Shown here one piece after another: positions 11,700 through 22,172 of a stretch of 64,000 bases of DNA (positions are counted from its first letter, which is position 1; every line of letters starts with the position of its first letter). Below the pieces are notes generated by a model. That model saw only the letters and a list, made by a program, of their open reading frames with translations. It was not told the origin of the DNA and made no database searches. This DNA is from Lotus japonicus (taxonomy: Eukaryota > Streptophyta > Magnoliopsida > Fabales > Fabaceae): contig NC_080046.1 of the NCBI RefSeq assembly GCF_012489685.1, forward strand, positions 32,891,763 to 32,955,762, read 5' to 3'. Made by a program: the position numbers and the translations under genes.

Positions 11700-11950
11700 G
11701 ATAAATGATTTCAGTCACAAGTAATGCAGCTCAGATAGCCTTCTTGAAGTACATGTCCGAACATGATCGAAGTTACTTGCCTCTGATCACCTGATCGGAG
11801 ATTTGTGATAAAATACTAAAATATAATATTGAAATTTCCTACAAGTGACTTCAATAAATACCCAGTTTCTTCTGGACGAAATGATGCTTGATAGTTGATA
11901 CCTCTCATCTTATCTCTTTATTAACAGATTTGTTCCCCTAAAGAGGTTAT

Positions 11951-12490
11951 GTTTTTTATTTATTTTATCCAAGTGAGTGCTAGCTAGGGATAGCCCAAAT
12001 ACAATGAGAAGTGGACTAGTCAAGAGAGACTAGAACCAACTAGAAAATAAGATAAAATTTACATGAAACCAAATCATCAAAAGTAGCAGGAACAAATAAA
12101 CATAAAAGAGATGCCATGGACCATCTAGAAGAAAATGAAAAAGTCACATAGCAGCTCCATAAAACCACCAAGTTCATGCTGTCAAATGTCTAACCAACAT
12201 CACCCTTGCAGCAGGCCCATAACGCACCAGCAGAGAACAAAGCCAGAAAAAGAAAGCACCTTTAGTGTATCCCCTCGCAGAACCAGTACGGCAGCATATA
12301 TTACCCAACTTGCAGCCCACCCAAAACGTCCCCAACCCGCAAATCATAAATCAGATTCCTTTTAGTGAGAGAAGACAGACACCTTTCATTCAAACCATGA
12401 ATACGTAAATCCATCACACTTTGCTCTCAACCATTGCCATGCTTTTAATTGTGCTGCCTCCAGAACTTGGATCTGATCTAAATTGTTTCC
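11951..12490 (-). mobile_element. 5'-truncated LINE (L1-type) 3' tail
   Basis: Read on the minus strand, the block ends in TTTGGGCTATCCCTAGCTAG, then GGATAAAATAAATAAAAAA (plus 11951-11985). I recognise this as like the 3' terminus of plant L1-type LINEs, with an A-rich tail. At its other end (about 12412-12477) the minus strand encodes AAQLKAWQWLRAKCDGFTY and a stop, resembling the C-terminal end of LINE-derived RNase H/RT proteins. The rest is 3' untranslated sequence. The 5' truncation point and target duplication were not resolved. Confidence 0.55.
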
Positions 12491-13054
12491 ATTAAAAATC
12501 TAGGGATAGTGGTTTACTGGTTTAGCAATGCTATTTATGCAATAAAGATGTTGAAGGTATTTTGCCTGAAATATGTGTGAAACATAAAGATTAAAATGAA
12601 TTTAAAAATAAAAAAATTTAAATTCACAAAAGTTGGTGGATTCAGACTCTTGAGTGAGAAAATGAAGTATGTTTCACACTCTTGAGTGCGAAATTGAGTA
12701 AAGATTACGTTCCTCAAGAGTGCGAATGTGAGTTGTATTTCTTACACACTTAGTAAGTATGAAACTTTCCGCACTTAATAAATGTGAAACTTTTCATTTT
12801 ATAACAGTTGTTGTATGCATTTCACACTTAAGGGGAGCGCTGAAACTTAGGTTTTTTTTTTCATTATTTTATAAAAGGGACCATTAAGGGAATTATGGAA
12901 AAATAGGGATGACATTAGGCATTAAAACTAATGCCCAGTTATAAATCATTCTTACTTTTCTTCTAGCAAGAGTATCATTCTTGCTTTTCTAAAATAGGAT
13001 TTTATTGTTCTTATCGAGCTGCACTGATGTAAATTTCTCAATCATGTCCAATAA
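12491..13054. other. Intergenic sequence without identifiable genes
   Basis: AT-rich sequence with short repeats of ACTCTTGAGTG-like motifs at about 12645-12730, including an inverted copy (CTCAAGAGTGCGA). No coding, RNA gene or element boundary could be supported. Confidence 0.4.
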
Positions 13055-13181
13055 TATTAGAGAATAGAATAGTTATATTCTAACTATGCTGACGTGGCAG
13101 CTTTGCTGACATGGCAGAGAGGTTGTTAGTTAGTTACATGTTCAGTTATTCAGTTTAGATTCTCTGTTAGGGCTTTCAATA
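13055..13181 (+). repeat. 5' LTR of the Copia element (127 bp) and adjoining primer site
   Basis: The repeat starting TATTAGAGAATAGAATAG recurs at 20262. It ends near CAATA, followed at 13182 by TGGTATCAAGAGC, a tRNA-Met-type primer binding site. The expected TG start appears mutated to TA. At 127 bp it is short for a Copia LTR. Confidence 0.8.
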
Positions 13182-13250
13182 TGGTATCAAGAGCTGAGTT
13201 CGATCCTTGAGATCTTTCTTTGATTTCTCTTCTTTTTCTTCTTCATCACC

Positions 13251-14560
13251 ATGGCTGATGAAACTTCTGCTACTCCAGTTCCAATTTCGGTTGCTCAACC
13301 ACAGTTGAGTTCCTCTACACTAGTTCACAAGCCCACGTTGAAGCTTGATGACTCCAATTTCCTCTCATGGAAGCAACATGTTGAAGGTATTGTCAGGACA
13401 CATAGATTGCAGAGTTTTCTTGCTCATCCATAGATTCCACCACGATTTCTCAACGAAGAAGATCGCGTGAATGCGGTTGAGAATCCTGCATATCAAATTT
13501 GGGAGCGGCAGGATTCTGCACTGTTCACGTGGCTTCTCTCCTTGCTTTTACCCTCTGTTCTTCCAATCGTGGTGAATTGCACACAATCGTGGCAGGTATG
13601 GGAAGTTGTTCTCGATTTCTTCCATGCTCAGTCGTTTGCACAATCAACTCAACTCAGATCTGAGTTATGCACTATCACCAAAGGTACGAAGAGCACTTCC
13701 GAGTTTCTGAAGCGCATCAACTCGATTGTGAATGCCTTGGTCACGATTGGAGATCCAATCTTCTATCGCGAGCATCTGGAGGCAATTTTTGATGGATTAG
13801 CTGATGAGTACAGTCATCTCATGACGATTGTGCACAATCGTGATGAGCCTTGCTTGATCTCGCACATTGAAGCAATGATCATCGCACACGAAGCGCGTTT
13901 GGATCGCTCATGCAGCCGTTAGATGCAGGCTTCTCCGCCAGCTGCTTTTCTTGCTCATGCGACTGCACCACCGCCGTCGACTCTGAGTGCTCCATCGTCG
14001 GCGACACCTGCTCCACCTTCACTGGCGACGGTTGCGTCGCCTTTGCAGTCAACTCCAAAGTCAACTATGCTGCGAGCACTGTTGACTCTTCATCTGGTTC
14101 TGATGATCGTCGATCTGGCGATTCTCATGGTTATAATGATCGTGGAGGTAACAACAACTATGGAGGACGTGGCGGCAGATCTAATCGTGGTGGCGATCGC
14201 TCTGTTTAGTGCTAGATTTGTCACAAGTATGGACACGATGCGAGTATTGGCTATCATCGTGGCAATTCTTCATCCTCGACTGGTTCTACTCAATTTGGAG
14301 TTCCACCACAAGCAACTTTAGAATCTCTTCTTGGAATCAATTCCTCTTTTGGAATGTTTCCTCAGTTTGGCTATTCTCCTTTTCGAGGAATGACACCTTT
14401 TGGTTCTCTTGCTCAATTTGGCGTTCCCCTTGTTGTAGCAGGATATGGTCCAAGATTCAGTTATCCACCATCTGCAATGATGCATCCTTCTCCTTATGCT
14501 TATGCACCTGCTCCACCTTCACCCCTTGGCATGTTTCTTAGAGCTCTTGTTTCCTAGCCA
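13251..14560 (+). pseudogene. Copia gag remnant
   Basis: The frame opens with MADETSATPVPI and continues through LKLDDSNFLSWKQH, typical of the Copia Gag N-terminus, and ELCTITKGTKSTSEFLKR. In-frame TAG stops lie at 13431-13433 and 13920-13922. After about 14075 the coding sense shifts frame, giving a Gly/Arg-rich stretch and a zinc-knuckle-like C-x2-C-x3-GH segment (ICHKYGHDA, about 14215), itself hit by a stop. A Phe/Pro/Tyr-rich tail runs to about 14557. Gag would form the virus-like particle; this copy cannot be translated whole. Confidence 0.8.
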
Positions 14561-15716
14561 AGAGCACCTAATGCTAGTGCATCTACTTCTAGTATTGTAT
14601 CTAGTCATATATTCCTTATGACTTATGGCAAAATAGACTAGGGAATCCTCATCATGAGGCTCTGCAAACTTCTCTTTCCACTTGTAAGATTCCAGTACCT
14701 AATAAAGCAAAGTTTCATGTTTGCCATTCTTGTTGTGTTGCTAAATCACATAGGTTGCCATCTTCTTCCTCTAATACTGTTTATGATGCACCTTTGCAAT
14801 TAAGCCCTGCTTCTGTTGAATCATCTAGTGGCTGTCTTTATTTTTTGACTTGTGGTGATGCATGTTCAAGGTTTACATGGATCTACCCTATTAAGAAAAA
14901 GTCAGAAACTTCTTCTGTTTTTCTTCAATTCCAAACCATGGTTGAATTGAAATTTGGTACAAAAGTGAAATCTGTCCAAACTGATGGAGGAACAGAATTC
15001 AAACCATTAACTACACACTTTTCTAAGCTCGGAATAGACCATAGACTTACTTGTCCTCAGACACACCATCAAAATGGTAGTGTAGAGAGGAAGCATCGCC
15101 ATATAGTTGAAACTGGTTTGTCTTTGTTAGCTTGTGCTCATATGCCTTCTCAATATTGGGATCATGCATTTCTAACAACTACTTTTCTCATAAATAGACT
15201 ACCAACACCTGTTTTGGGTAATGTCAGTCCTTATCATAAGTTGTTTAAAATCCCAGCTAATTACTCTATTCTAAGGGTGTTTGGAAGTGCATGCTATCCT
15301 CACTTAAGGCCATATAATCCTTCCAAGTTGGAGTTTAGATCCAAGGAATGTGTCTTCCTTGGATATTCTTCCTCACATCAAGGCTACAAGTTTTTAGCCA
15401 GTGATGGAAAGATATACATCTCAAAAGATGTTAAATTTAATGAGTTCAGTTTTCCTTACACAAGATTGTTTCATTCTACTGGTTCTGACCCATCTTCTTT
15501 TGGTATTTCTTCACATATACCATTGTTTGCTGCTGAGAATCCCTAGCATCCTCAAGTTGATCAACAACCTAACATCTCAGGAGTCTCTACTCCTCTTACA
15601 CATGCTTCTACCTCAGCAGTTGGCTCAGCAGCATCTGCATCTGCTGGTACATTGCCTTCTTTGGAGTCAATATCAGGGTCTTCACCCTCTGGCAGTCTAC
15701 CTTCCTCTGTCTCAGC
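14561..15716 (+). pseudogene. Copia integrase remnant; protease region missing
   Basis: A GAG-pre-integrase-like segment (about 14640-14755, NPHHEALQTSLS and CHSCCVAKSHR) leads into the integrase core, open from 14755 to 15546. QTDGGTEF carries the second catalytic Asp and HHQNGSVERKHR the catalytic Glu. The usual DLWGP block with the first Asp is not present: the frame passes from APLQL to SPASVESSSG, so a small deletion seems to have removed it. No DSG-type protease is found between gag and this segment. After the stop at 15544-15546 a Ser/Pro-rich tail continues to the solo-LTR insertion at 15717. Confidence 0.8.
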
Positions 15717-16123
15717 TGTAAGACCCTGAATTAAATAACTAGATTATTTTTTATTTTCGATGTATTAATTAATTGAGTGTTTATATTCTATTATTTTTAT
15801 GTTATTTTCCTTACTCGAATTTAATTGAAAATCATGGAAATTATTTAAATGATAATTAATTTCAAAATGTTTTACTGTCTACTGTTTCTTTGAAAATAGA
15901 AACTAAAAAAATATTATAGTCTTCTTATAAGATTAAGTTGATGTGGTTATCGTGCCTTGTGTGTATATAAAATTGATTCATTTATTACTATTATTATTTT
16001 CCCTAAATAAATAAGTAAATAAAATAAAATAAAATTTGAAAGTTGAAAAAAAATTAGGAAGAGTCACGTAAGTGACTTACATAGAAGGGAAAAAAAAGGA
16101 GAAGAAAGTCACAACGTGATTTG

Positions 16124-16125
<2 letters not shown>

Positions 16126-16165
<40 letters not shown>
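16126..16165. repeat. (AT)20 microsatellite
   Basis: Twenty uninterrupted AT dinucleotides lie within the solo LTR. Such tracts are length-variable. Confidence 0.95.
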
Positions 16166-16168
<3 letters not shown>

Positions 16169-17575
16169 TTAACTTAATAATAGTATTTGAGTTAACACTT
16201 ATTCCTTTATCACTTAAACTTGCTCAAAGTGATCTTAAATTATATTGTAGAGTACCTAATCATTTTTAGGATAATGATTCATCTTCCTAATATTTTTTAT
16301 ATAGCTCTATGAGTTAAGTCTTACACTATCAAAATTATCTAAGTACATACATATTCACCCTTACTAGTATATTATATAACTTGAGTTTTTTTAATCTTGA
16401 ATTTTTCTCCTAAGAGCTACGTGCCAGAGAAGCAAGTTCTCAACTTTTGTTAAGCATGACACTTACAACTCAAGTGCTGAGTCATTGGCTATTCTCTTGA
16501 TAACACAACATCTCCACCATCCTTTCTCTTACACGTATAAAACTATTGATTTATGGGGTTCTGAATGACTCATGACAAAGTATGGGTTAAATAATCCATT
16601 ATCCAATTACATTGAAGATAAGTGAGTTGGAATTTCTATATTTTATTTATTAATTTATTTCCAAGTCACTTATCTCTAATGTGATTGGATGATGAGTTAT
16701 TTAACCCAAACTTTATCATGAGTCATTTAGACAACCCCTTGATTTATTCATCATTAAATTCCATTATTTTATTAGATTTTGAAGCCTATAAAAAGCATGC
16801 ATGTAGTGAAGTTTTTTATATCAATTCACTATCAGCTAATAATTGTTTGTCCCCTCACCTTATTTACGTCCCTCTCTCTATCTATGCCAAACATTTCTTT
16901 CCACTTTCTCTCATACGTAGCTCACAATAAAATTAGTTGTGAGTGAGTTAGTTTTTGGATAAAATTCTTAGAGTTTTGGAGCGGAAGTTAGGATCTTGAA
17001 GTTTTAGCATTTTTGAAAGCGATTAATTTTCTAAGGATACAAAGTGCGATAATGTGTTCGTGTCGGAGCTAAAGAATGGAAGGAAACCTAGTCAGTACAA
17101 GGAGCGATGACGTGATTGGATCGAAGTCGCAGCTTAGGAAAGAAAGTGGCTAAGGTAAGGGTAACTCAGTATAGAAGTGTCCTTGAGTCGTGCATGCTTT
17201 AATCACACTGCTTGCGTTTGAGATGAAGGTGTTTAATTTGATTGACATTTGATTGAAGTATTGACATGTTTTACTGTGATATACACTTACTATTGTTGAC
17301 TGTTCTGAGGCTTTTGCCAAACGTTTTCTGAGGCTTCAGTCATTGTTAAACCTTAAGGCTTACGCCTTTGTTTTCTTGGGCTTAGGCCATTATTCATTGC
17401 ATAATAATTTACTTAATGAACTAGTATGCATAATTGAATTGACTTTTGCTTGTTGGGAATATGAATAACATGTGGTTACTCTGGCTTGATTATTGGACTT
17501 GGAATTGTTCATTGAGTGACTACTGAGTTTGATGAGATGTTGTTGACTAACTTTGGCATATAGGGCTTGAACTTG

Positions 17576-17870
17576 AAGTGACAATGTGGTGGTGATTGTC
17601 CCACGTGATTGTCCCGTCTTTCGAGGCGTTATTAAGTGGCGATGTGGTGGATATTGTCCCACGGGATCGTCCCATCTTTCGAGATGCCCTAAAGTGGCAA
17701 TGTGGTGGTGATTGTCCTACGTGATTGTCTCGTCTTTCATGGGCGTTATTAAGTGACATTCAGAAGTTTTCGTTCTCCGTTTGTCCCGTCTTTCATGGGC
17801 GTTATTAAGTGGCAGTTCAGGGGAGTCCGTTCCTCGCTCTGACCTGTCTTGCGAGACATTATTGATCGAT
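17576..17870. repeat. Imperfect tandem repeat, about five units of about 58 bp
   Basis: Units begin AGTGGC/AGTGAC and end in a GGCGTTATTA-like motif, sharing GTGGTGATTGTCC and TGTCCCGTCTTTC. Later units diverge. The array lies inside the solo LTR and is probably family-specific LTR minisatellite sequence. Confidence 0.75.
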
Positions 17871-18679
17871 CCATTTTGGTAGCAGTATATAGCCGCATTT
17901 ATGGCATTAACATCTGATGTTATGTTGTTCAATGATTCGTCAATTAACCTGATAGAAGTTGTTAGTTTATTTACCATGTTTTGAATTTGAATAACATGAT
18001 TTTCTCTTTTATGTGAAGTATTTGCATGGAGTTAACTCTTTCTGTTTGCTACTTGTTGTTTGGGCGCTTAACGCTATTAGGCGATAGAGAGCCTCCGATG
18101 GAGCTTAACCATTGTACGATTCGGAGATGAGAACTTGAAGATTAGTGGAAGACTCGAAGAGTAGAGTCGAGTGTAAGGCTAGAGCCTTGGGATGGAGAGC
18201 TTACCATTTCTGGTTAAAGCTCACATAAATATTTTAGGAATTTATATTTGAGGTTTCGGGTAGGTCCAAGTGCATTGCTTTCCTGCGGTTCCCCGATGTG
18301 GAGATCGTAGGGAATATGCAGTTTAACTTTCTTTTTGTAGACTATGTATAAGTCTTCTTCACCATCCGAAAACTCTGTTATTAAAACCTTGCTTTCGCCA
18401 CTGTCTAAGTATGCGTACTTATTTTGAACCTTGCTTATGATACTATAAATAACTATTACCGTATGTCGGGAACGTGTTGTTTAATTAAGGTTATGTTATG
18501 TTTCCAAACCTATGATTGAAGTGTTTTATCAAACAAGTGGCAAGTGTATTCGCTTTAGCGATGTTGTGTTTACTTCTTTTCAAAAAAAATTACTCTTGTC
18601 TTTTAGGATTGCAAATTAATCCTTAGACTTTGATAGGTTTCCAATGTGATTCCTCAGTTGAGAAATTGGGGTGTTACAC

Positions 18680-20248
18680 CAGCAGCAAGTTCAGATGCTT
18701 CTACATCACCAAATGCTCCTGGAAACATCCACCCTATGCAAACTCGAGCCAAGTCAGGGATTGTTATGCCTAGGCTTCATCCTACACTCTTACTCACTCA
18801 AATGGAACCAACAACAACTAAACAGGCCTTAAAGGATCCAAAATGGTTGAAGGCCATGCGAGCTGAGTATGATGCCTTGCTTGCAAATAATACATGGACA
18901 CTAGTTTCTCTTCCTTCTCATAGAAGGAAATTGGGTGTAAGTGGGTATATAGGATTAAGGAAAATCCTGATGGCTCTATCAATAGATACAAAGCCAGACT
19001 TGTGGCTAAGGGATATGATCAAGTTGAGGGGTTTGATTATGCTGAAACTTTCTCCCCAGTAGTGAAGCCAGTTACCATTAGACTTATCCTCTCCTTGGCT
19101 GTTACAAAGCAATGGCATATACATTAATTGGATGTGAATACTGTCTTTCTACATGGAGCACTTCAAGAGGAAGTCTATATGCTTCAACCTCCTGGCTTCC
19201 AACATTCAGATAAAAGCTTGGTTTGTAAGCTTAACAAGGCCTTATATGGGCTCAAGCAAGCACCTAGGACCTGGTTTGAGAAGCTAAGGGTTGCATTGGT
19301 TAAGTATGGCTTTAAATCCAGTTGCTGCGATCCTTCTCTCTTCACATATCACACTGCCACTTGCTGCATTTATGTCTTAGTATGTGTAGATGACATTATC
19401 ATAACGGGGAATTCTCTTCCCTTCGTTCAAAAAGATAGTTACTCAACTTGATTCTGAATTTGCTTTGAAGCAATTGGGCCAGTTGGATTATTTCCTAGGT
19501 GTTCAAGTTCATCACCTCCAAGATAGGTCTCTTCTTCTAATCCAAACTAAATATATTGGGGATCTATTGGAAAGGGCTTAAATGGCTGATGCAAAGGCCA
19601 TATCTACACCTATGGTTAGTGGGGCTAAATTGAGCAAGTATGGTGCAAATTATTTTGCCAAGCCTACTCTCTACAAGTCTATAATTGGGGCTTTGCAGTA
19701 TGCAACCTTAACAAGATCAGAAATCAGTTATTCAGTGAATAAAGTCTGTCAATTTCTCAGTCAACCACTGGAGGACCATTGGAAGGCTGTGAAATGGATC
19801 CTTCGATATCTCAAAGGGACAATGCACCATGGTCTGCATATTAGACCTTGTTCTCTTTCTTCCTCAGCTTCTTTAGTAGCTTATTGTGATGCAGATTGGG
19901 GTTCTGACTCTGATGACAGAAGATCCACATCTGGTTCTTGCATATATTCTTGTCCTAATCTAGTTTCATGAGCAGCAAGTTCCATTTACCACTCCACATA
20001 TTTTATGTGATAATATGGGAGCAGTAGCCTTGACACACAACCCTGTTCTACATACCCGCGCCAAGCACATGGAATTGGACATCTTTTTTATTAGGGAGAA
20101 GGTCCTGAATAACTCCCTTCATGTGCATCATGTTCCTTCCATTGATCAAGTTGCAGATATCTTCACAAAGACACTCTCTCCTACTCGTTTTGAAGCTCTT
20201 AGAAACAAACTCAATGTTACTGAGAAACTTGTTTTTCACCCACCTTGA
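18680..20248 (+). pseudogene. Copia reverse transcriptase/RNase H remnant
   Basis: Downstream of the solo LTR the frame gives the RT entry [34 protein letters not shown] in a shifted frame, [28 protein letters not shown] and the active-site block VCVDDIIITG (CVDD for the usual YVDD, about 19385). RNase H follows with YCDADWGSDSDDRRSTSG (about 19882-19935). The C-terminal HTRAKHMELD and VADIFTKTLS end at 20248. Damage includes a frameshift near 18930, an in-frame TAA at about 19125, a frameshift near 19430, a TGA at about 19970 and a deletion that removes the conserved SxxEAEY block. The copy is inactive. Confidence 0.85.
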
Positions 20249-20261
20249 GTTTTAGCGGGTA

Positions 20262-20355
20262 TATTAGAGAATAGAATAGTTATATTCTAACTATGTTGAC
20301 GTGGCAGCTTAGCTGACATGGCAAATAGGTTGTTAGTTAGTTACATGTTCAGTTA
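20262..20355 (+). repeat. 3' LTR of the Copia element, truncated
   Basis: The first 94 bp of the 127-bp LTR are present and nearly identical to 13055-13148. The repeat stops at CAGTTA, where a CTAGT sequence starts the Helitron terminus. The remaining 33 bp were not found downstream. Confidence 0.82.
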
Positions 20356-21715
20356 CTAGTGTTTTTCCCCGTGCGCTGCACGGCGAAGATTGATATTATA
20401 TTTGATATCTTAGTCAATATTTTGATTATTAAAAAATTAAGATACTATGAGTGCTAAGTATAATTATAATAAGATGTCTTTTCAAAAAAATTATAATAAG
20501 ATGTAGATATTTTAAAAAAACACAAATAAAGTTAGAGGAGTAAAACAATTTTACACAGACAACCAATCACAACATGCCTCGTAGAATGAGTAATAATTTT
20601 CGCTTTAAATTTTAATTAAAACAAATACATATTTTATGATGTGGCGGAATTCAATTGGATGATTGTGTAAAATTTGTTTACACTGACGGTGCACATCCCT
20701 TTAATTCTTTAAATATAAAGATACCAAAAAATTAAGGGATTAATTGGCCATATGCAAATATTTTTCATGACTTCATCAATAATTTTCTTTCCATAACAAT
20801 CATACTAATCTATTTGCTTCTTATTGTTAACAACACCCATTATATCATACACAAATCACATTGTTCAAAATACATCTCAAGGACTCAAATCATTTACAAA
20901 GTGATGAGATGGTATCCAAGAATAAATATATTAGTGCATGCAACTTTTATTTGTTTCAAGTACAATGTTCCTCTCTGTGAGAGTTTTTACTCGATAATTT
21001 GTAAAGAAAAAAAGTGAAAGATTTGAAGTACAATCTCCTTCCCGTGAGAGTTTTTTACCTTATAATTTATAAAAAAAATAGAATATTTATGTACTACTCT
21101 TTTAACAGGATATTATAAAGTATTATAACTTAACTTTCTATTTTTTTGAAACAACTTAACTTTCTATTAATTCTTACATGAAAGAATTTTCATGTTCGCT
21201 CCTCTTTGTCAGAGCTTGAAATATTTATACTATACTGTTTTTAATAATTTTGTACATACATACACACATATATATTTTCTCTAATAGTTATCCTACAAAT
21301 TATGAAAAATAAAATTTAATTATATGAAAATGTTGGGGGACACTTTAGCCAAATTCTTTTGGCTAATTCACCTGTCCAATTTATTCCTTTAACCTCCTCT
21401 CATTTGTATATTTTGATATAGATTTTTTTTCGATGAGTATTATAGATAGATAGGTACTCCTAAAATTATAACATTAGTTTAAATATATTTTTCTACTATT
21501 ATTTTTTCAATATTCTATTAATGTACCTGTCCAATTTATACTTTTAACCTCCTCTCTATTTATTCTTTTAACTCTCCGAGTACTCCAATTTTCTTTTTCA
21601 GCCATTCTTTTACGCGTGCGTTGCACGATGAAGTTTGATATTGTATTTAAGATATTAATCAATTTTTTAATTATAAAAAATTAAGATGCTAAAAATGAAA
21701 GTCAATAACATAAAT
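20356..21715 (-). mobile_element. Non-autonomous Helitron-like sequence(s), 3' end at 20356
   Basis: On the minus strand the sequence ends in CCGTGCAGCGCACGG, a perfect GC-rich hairpin, followed about 10 bases later by CTAG|T. This is the hallmark 3' terminus of plant Helitrons (hairpin plus CTRR, insertion next to T). It interrupts the Copia 3' LTR. A second, diverged copy of the hairpin and about 80 bp of its neighbour lies at about 21611-21695 in the same orientation, so two related elements or a duplicated terminus may be present. The 5' TC end was not located and the right limit is approximate. No coding sequence was seen. Part of 20535-20700 contains TTTACAC/GTGTAAA motifs suggesting an unrelated inverted-repeat fragment. 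Confidence 0.6.
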
Positions 21716-22109
21716 TGAGACTCGATTATAATTGGACTGGGCGGGACATGCAGACCTCCATGCCCGCCCAAAACAAGCAATCAGTTGGACGAAGGAAGAC
21801 ATGGCGGGAACTGGCGAAATACCGAGGATTCTCGTCCCCTTTAAGTGGTCCTGTAAGCCAGCTGGAAGATTCTCTTGGATTTGTCTTATGCGCATAAGAA
21901 TTTGGGCCCTGGTTGTCAGGCCCAAATGTAGGAAAAGTCCATGTCATGACCATACCCCTCTATAAAAGGGAAGGTCATCACCTTGTACTGGAGACTTTTG
22001 AACAATTAATGAGAATATACCCTTTTTATTACATCTTGACTATTTTAGTGCTCTGCTAGGGTTTGCTTTTCATTCCTCTTCTTACGTAAGCTTACCTTAG
22101 GACAGAACA
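21716..22109 (+). repeat. 5' LTR of the Tat element (left limit estimated)
   Basis: The right end is set by CA at 22108-22109 just before the primer site TTGGCGCCGTTTG. The LTR contains CCCTCTATAAAAGGG (TATA box, about 21956-21970) and a downstream leader. Part of it is homologous, inverted, to 55777-55950. The left end was placed at TGAGAC (21716) only because it begins with TG after the Helitron-like sequence; no 3' LTR is in the window to confirm it. Confidence 0.6.
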
Positions 22110-22172
22110 TTGGCGCCGTTTGTGGCTCTAACCTAGATCTACCAATGACGTAGAGGGTGAGAGTTACGATTC

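Larger units (their letters stand above)
15717..18679 (+). mobile_element. Solo Gypsy LTR (2963 bp) inserted in the Copia pol
   Basis: The block begins TGTAAGACCC and ends GGGGTGTTACA (TG...CA). It is flanked by TCAGC (15712-15716) and CCAGC (18680-18684), a 5-bp target duplication with one difference. Removing it rejoins the Copia reading. No internal coding region or primer site is present, so it is a solo LTR left by LTR-LTR recombination. The terminal motifs and internal phrases such as TTTTCTGAGGCTTC resemble the Tekay-like LTRs at 53-59 kb in this window. It contains an AT microsatellite and a roughly 58-bp tandem repeat. Confidence 0.82.
13055..20355 (+). mobile_element. Decayed Ty1/Copia retrotransposon with a nested solo LTR
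   Basis: Matching short LTRs (13055-13181 and 20262-20355) enclose gag, integrase, reverse transcriptase and RNase H remnants in Copia order (integrase before RT). A primer site TGGTATCAAGAGC follows the 5' LTR. The pol is split by a 2963-bp solo LTR (15717-18679), and the 3' LTR is cut by a Helitron end. Stops, frameshifts, loss of the protease region and a deletion in RNase H show that the copy is inactive. The Gag style (LDDSNFLSWKQHV) suggests the Ale/Retrofit side of Copia, but I cannot place it firmly. Confidence 0.88.

Noticed and set aside
16126..16165. Possible regulatory role for the (AT)20 tract
   Set aside because: A plain microsatellite in a solo LTR; nothing links it to a gene.
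17576..17870. CRISPR-like array
   Set aside because: Units are contiguous, imperfect and without unique spacers; it is an LTR tandem repeat in a plant genome.
21726..21965. Overlapping frames on both strands in the Tat 5' LTR region
   Set aside because: They are short, lie within LTR sequence and show no family resemblance.
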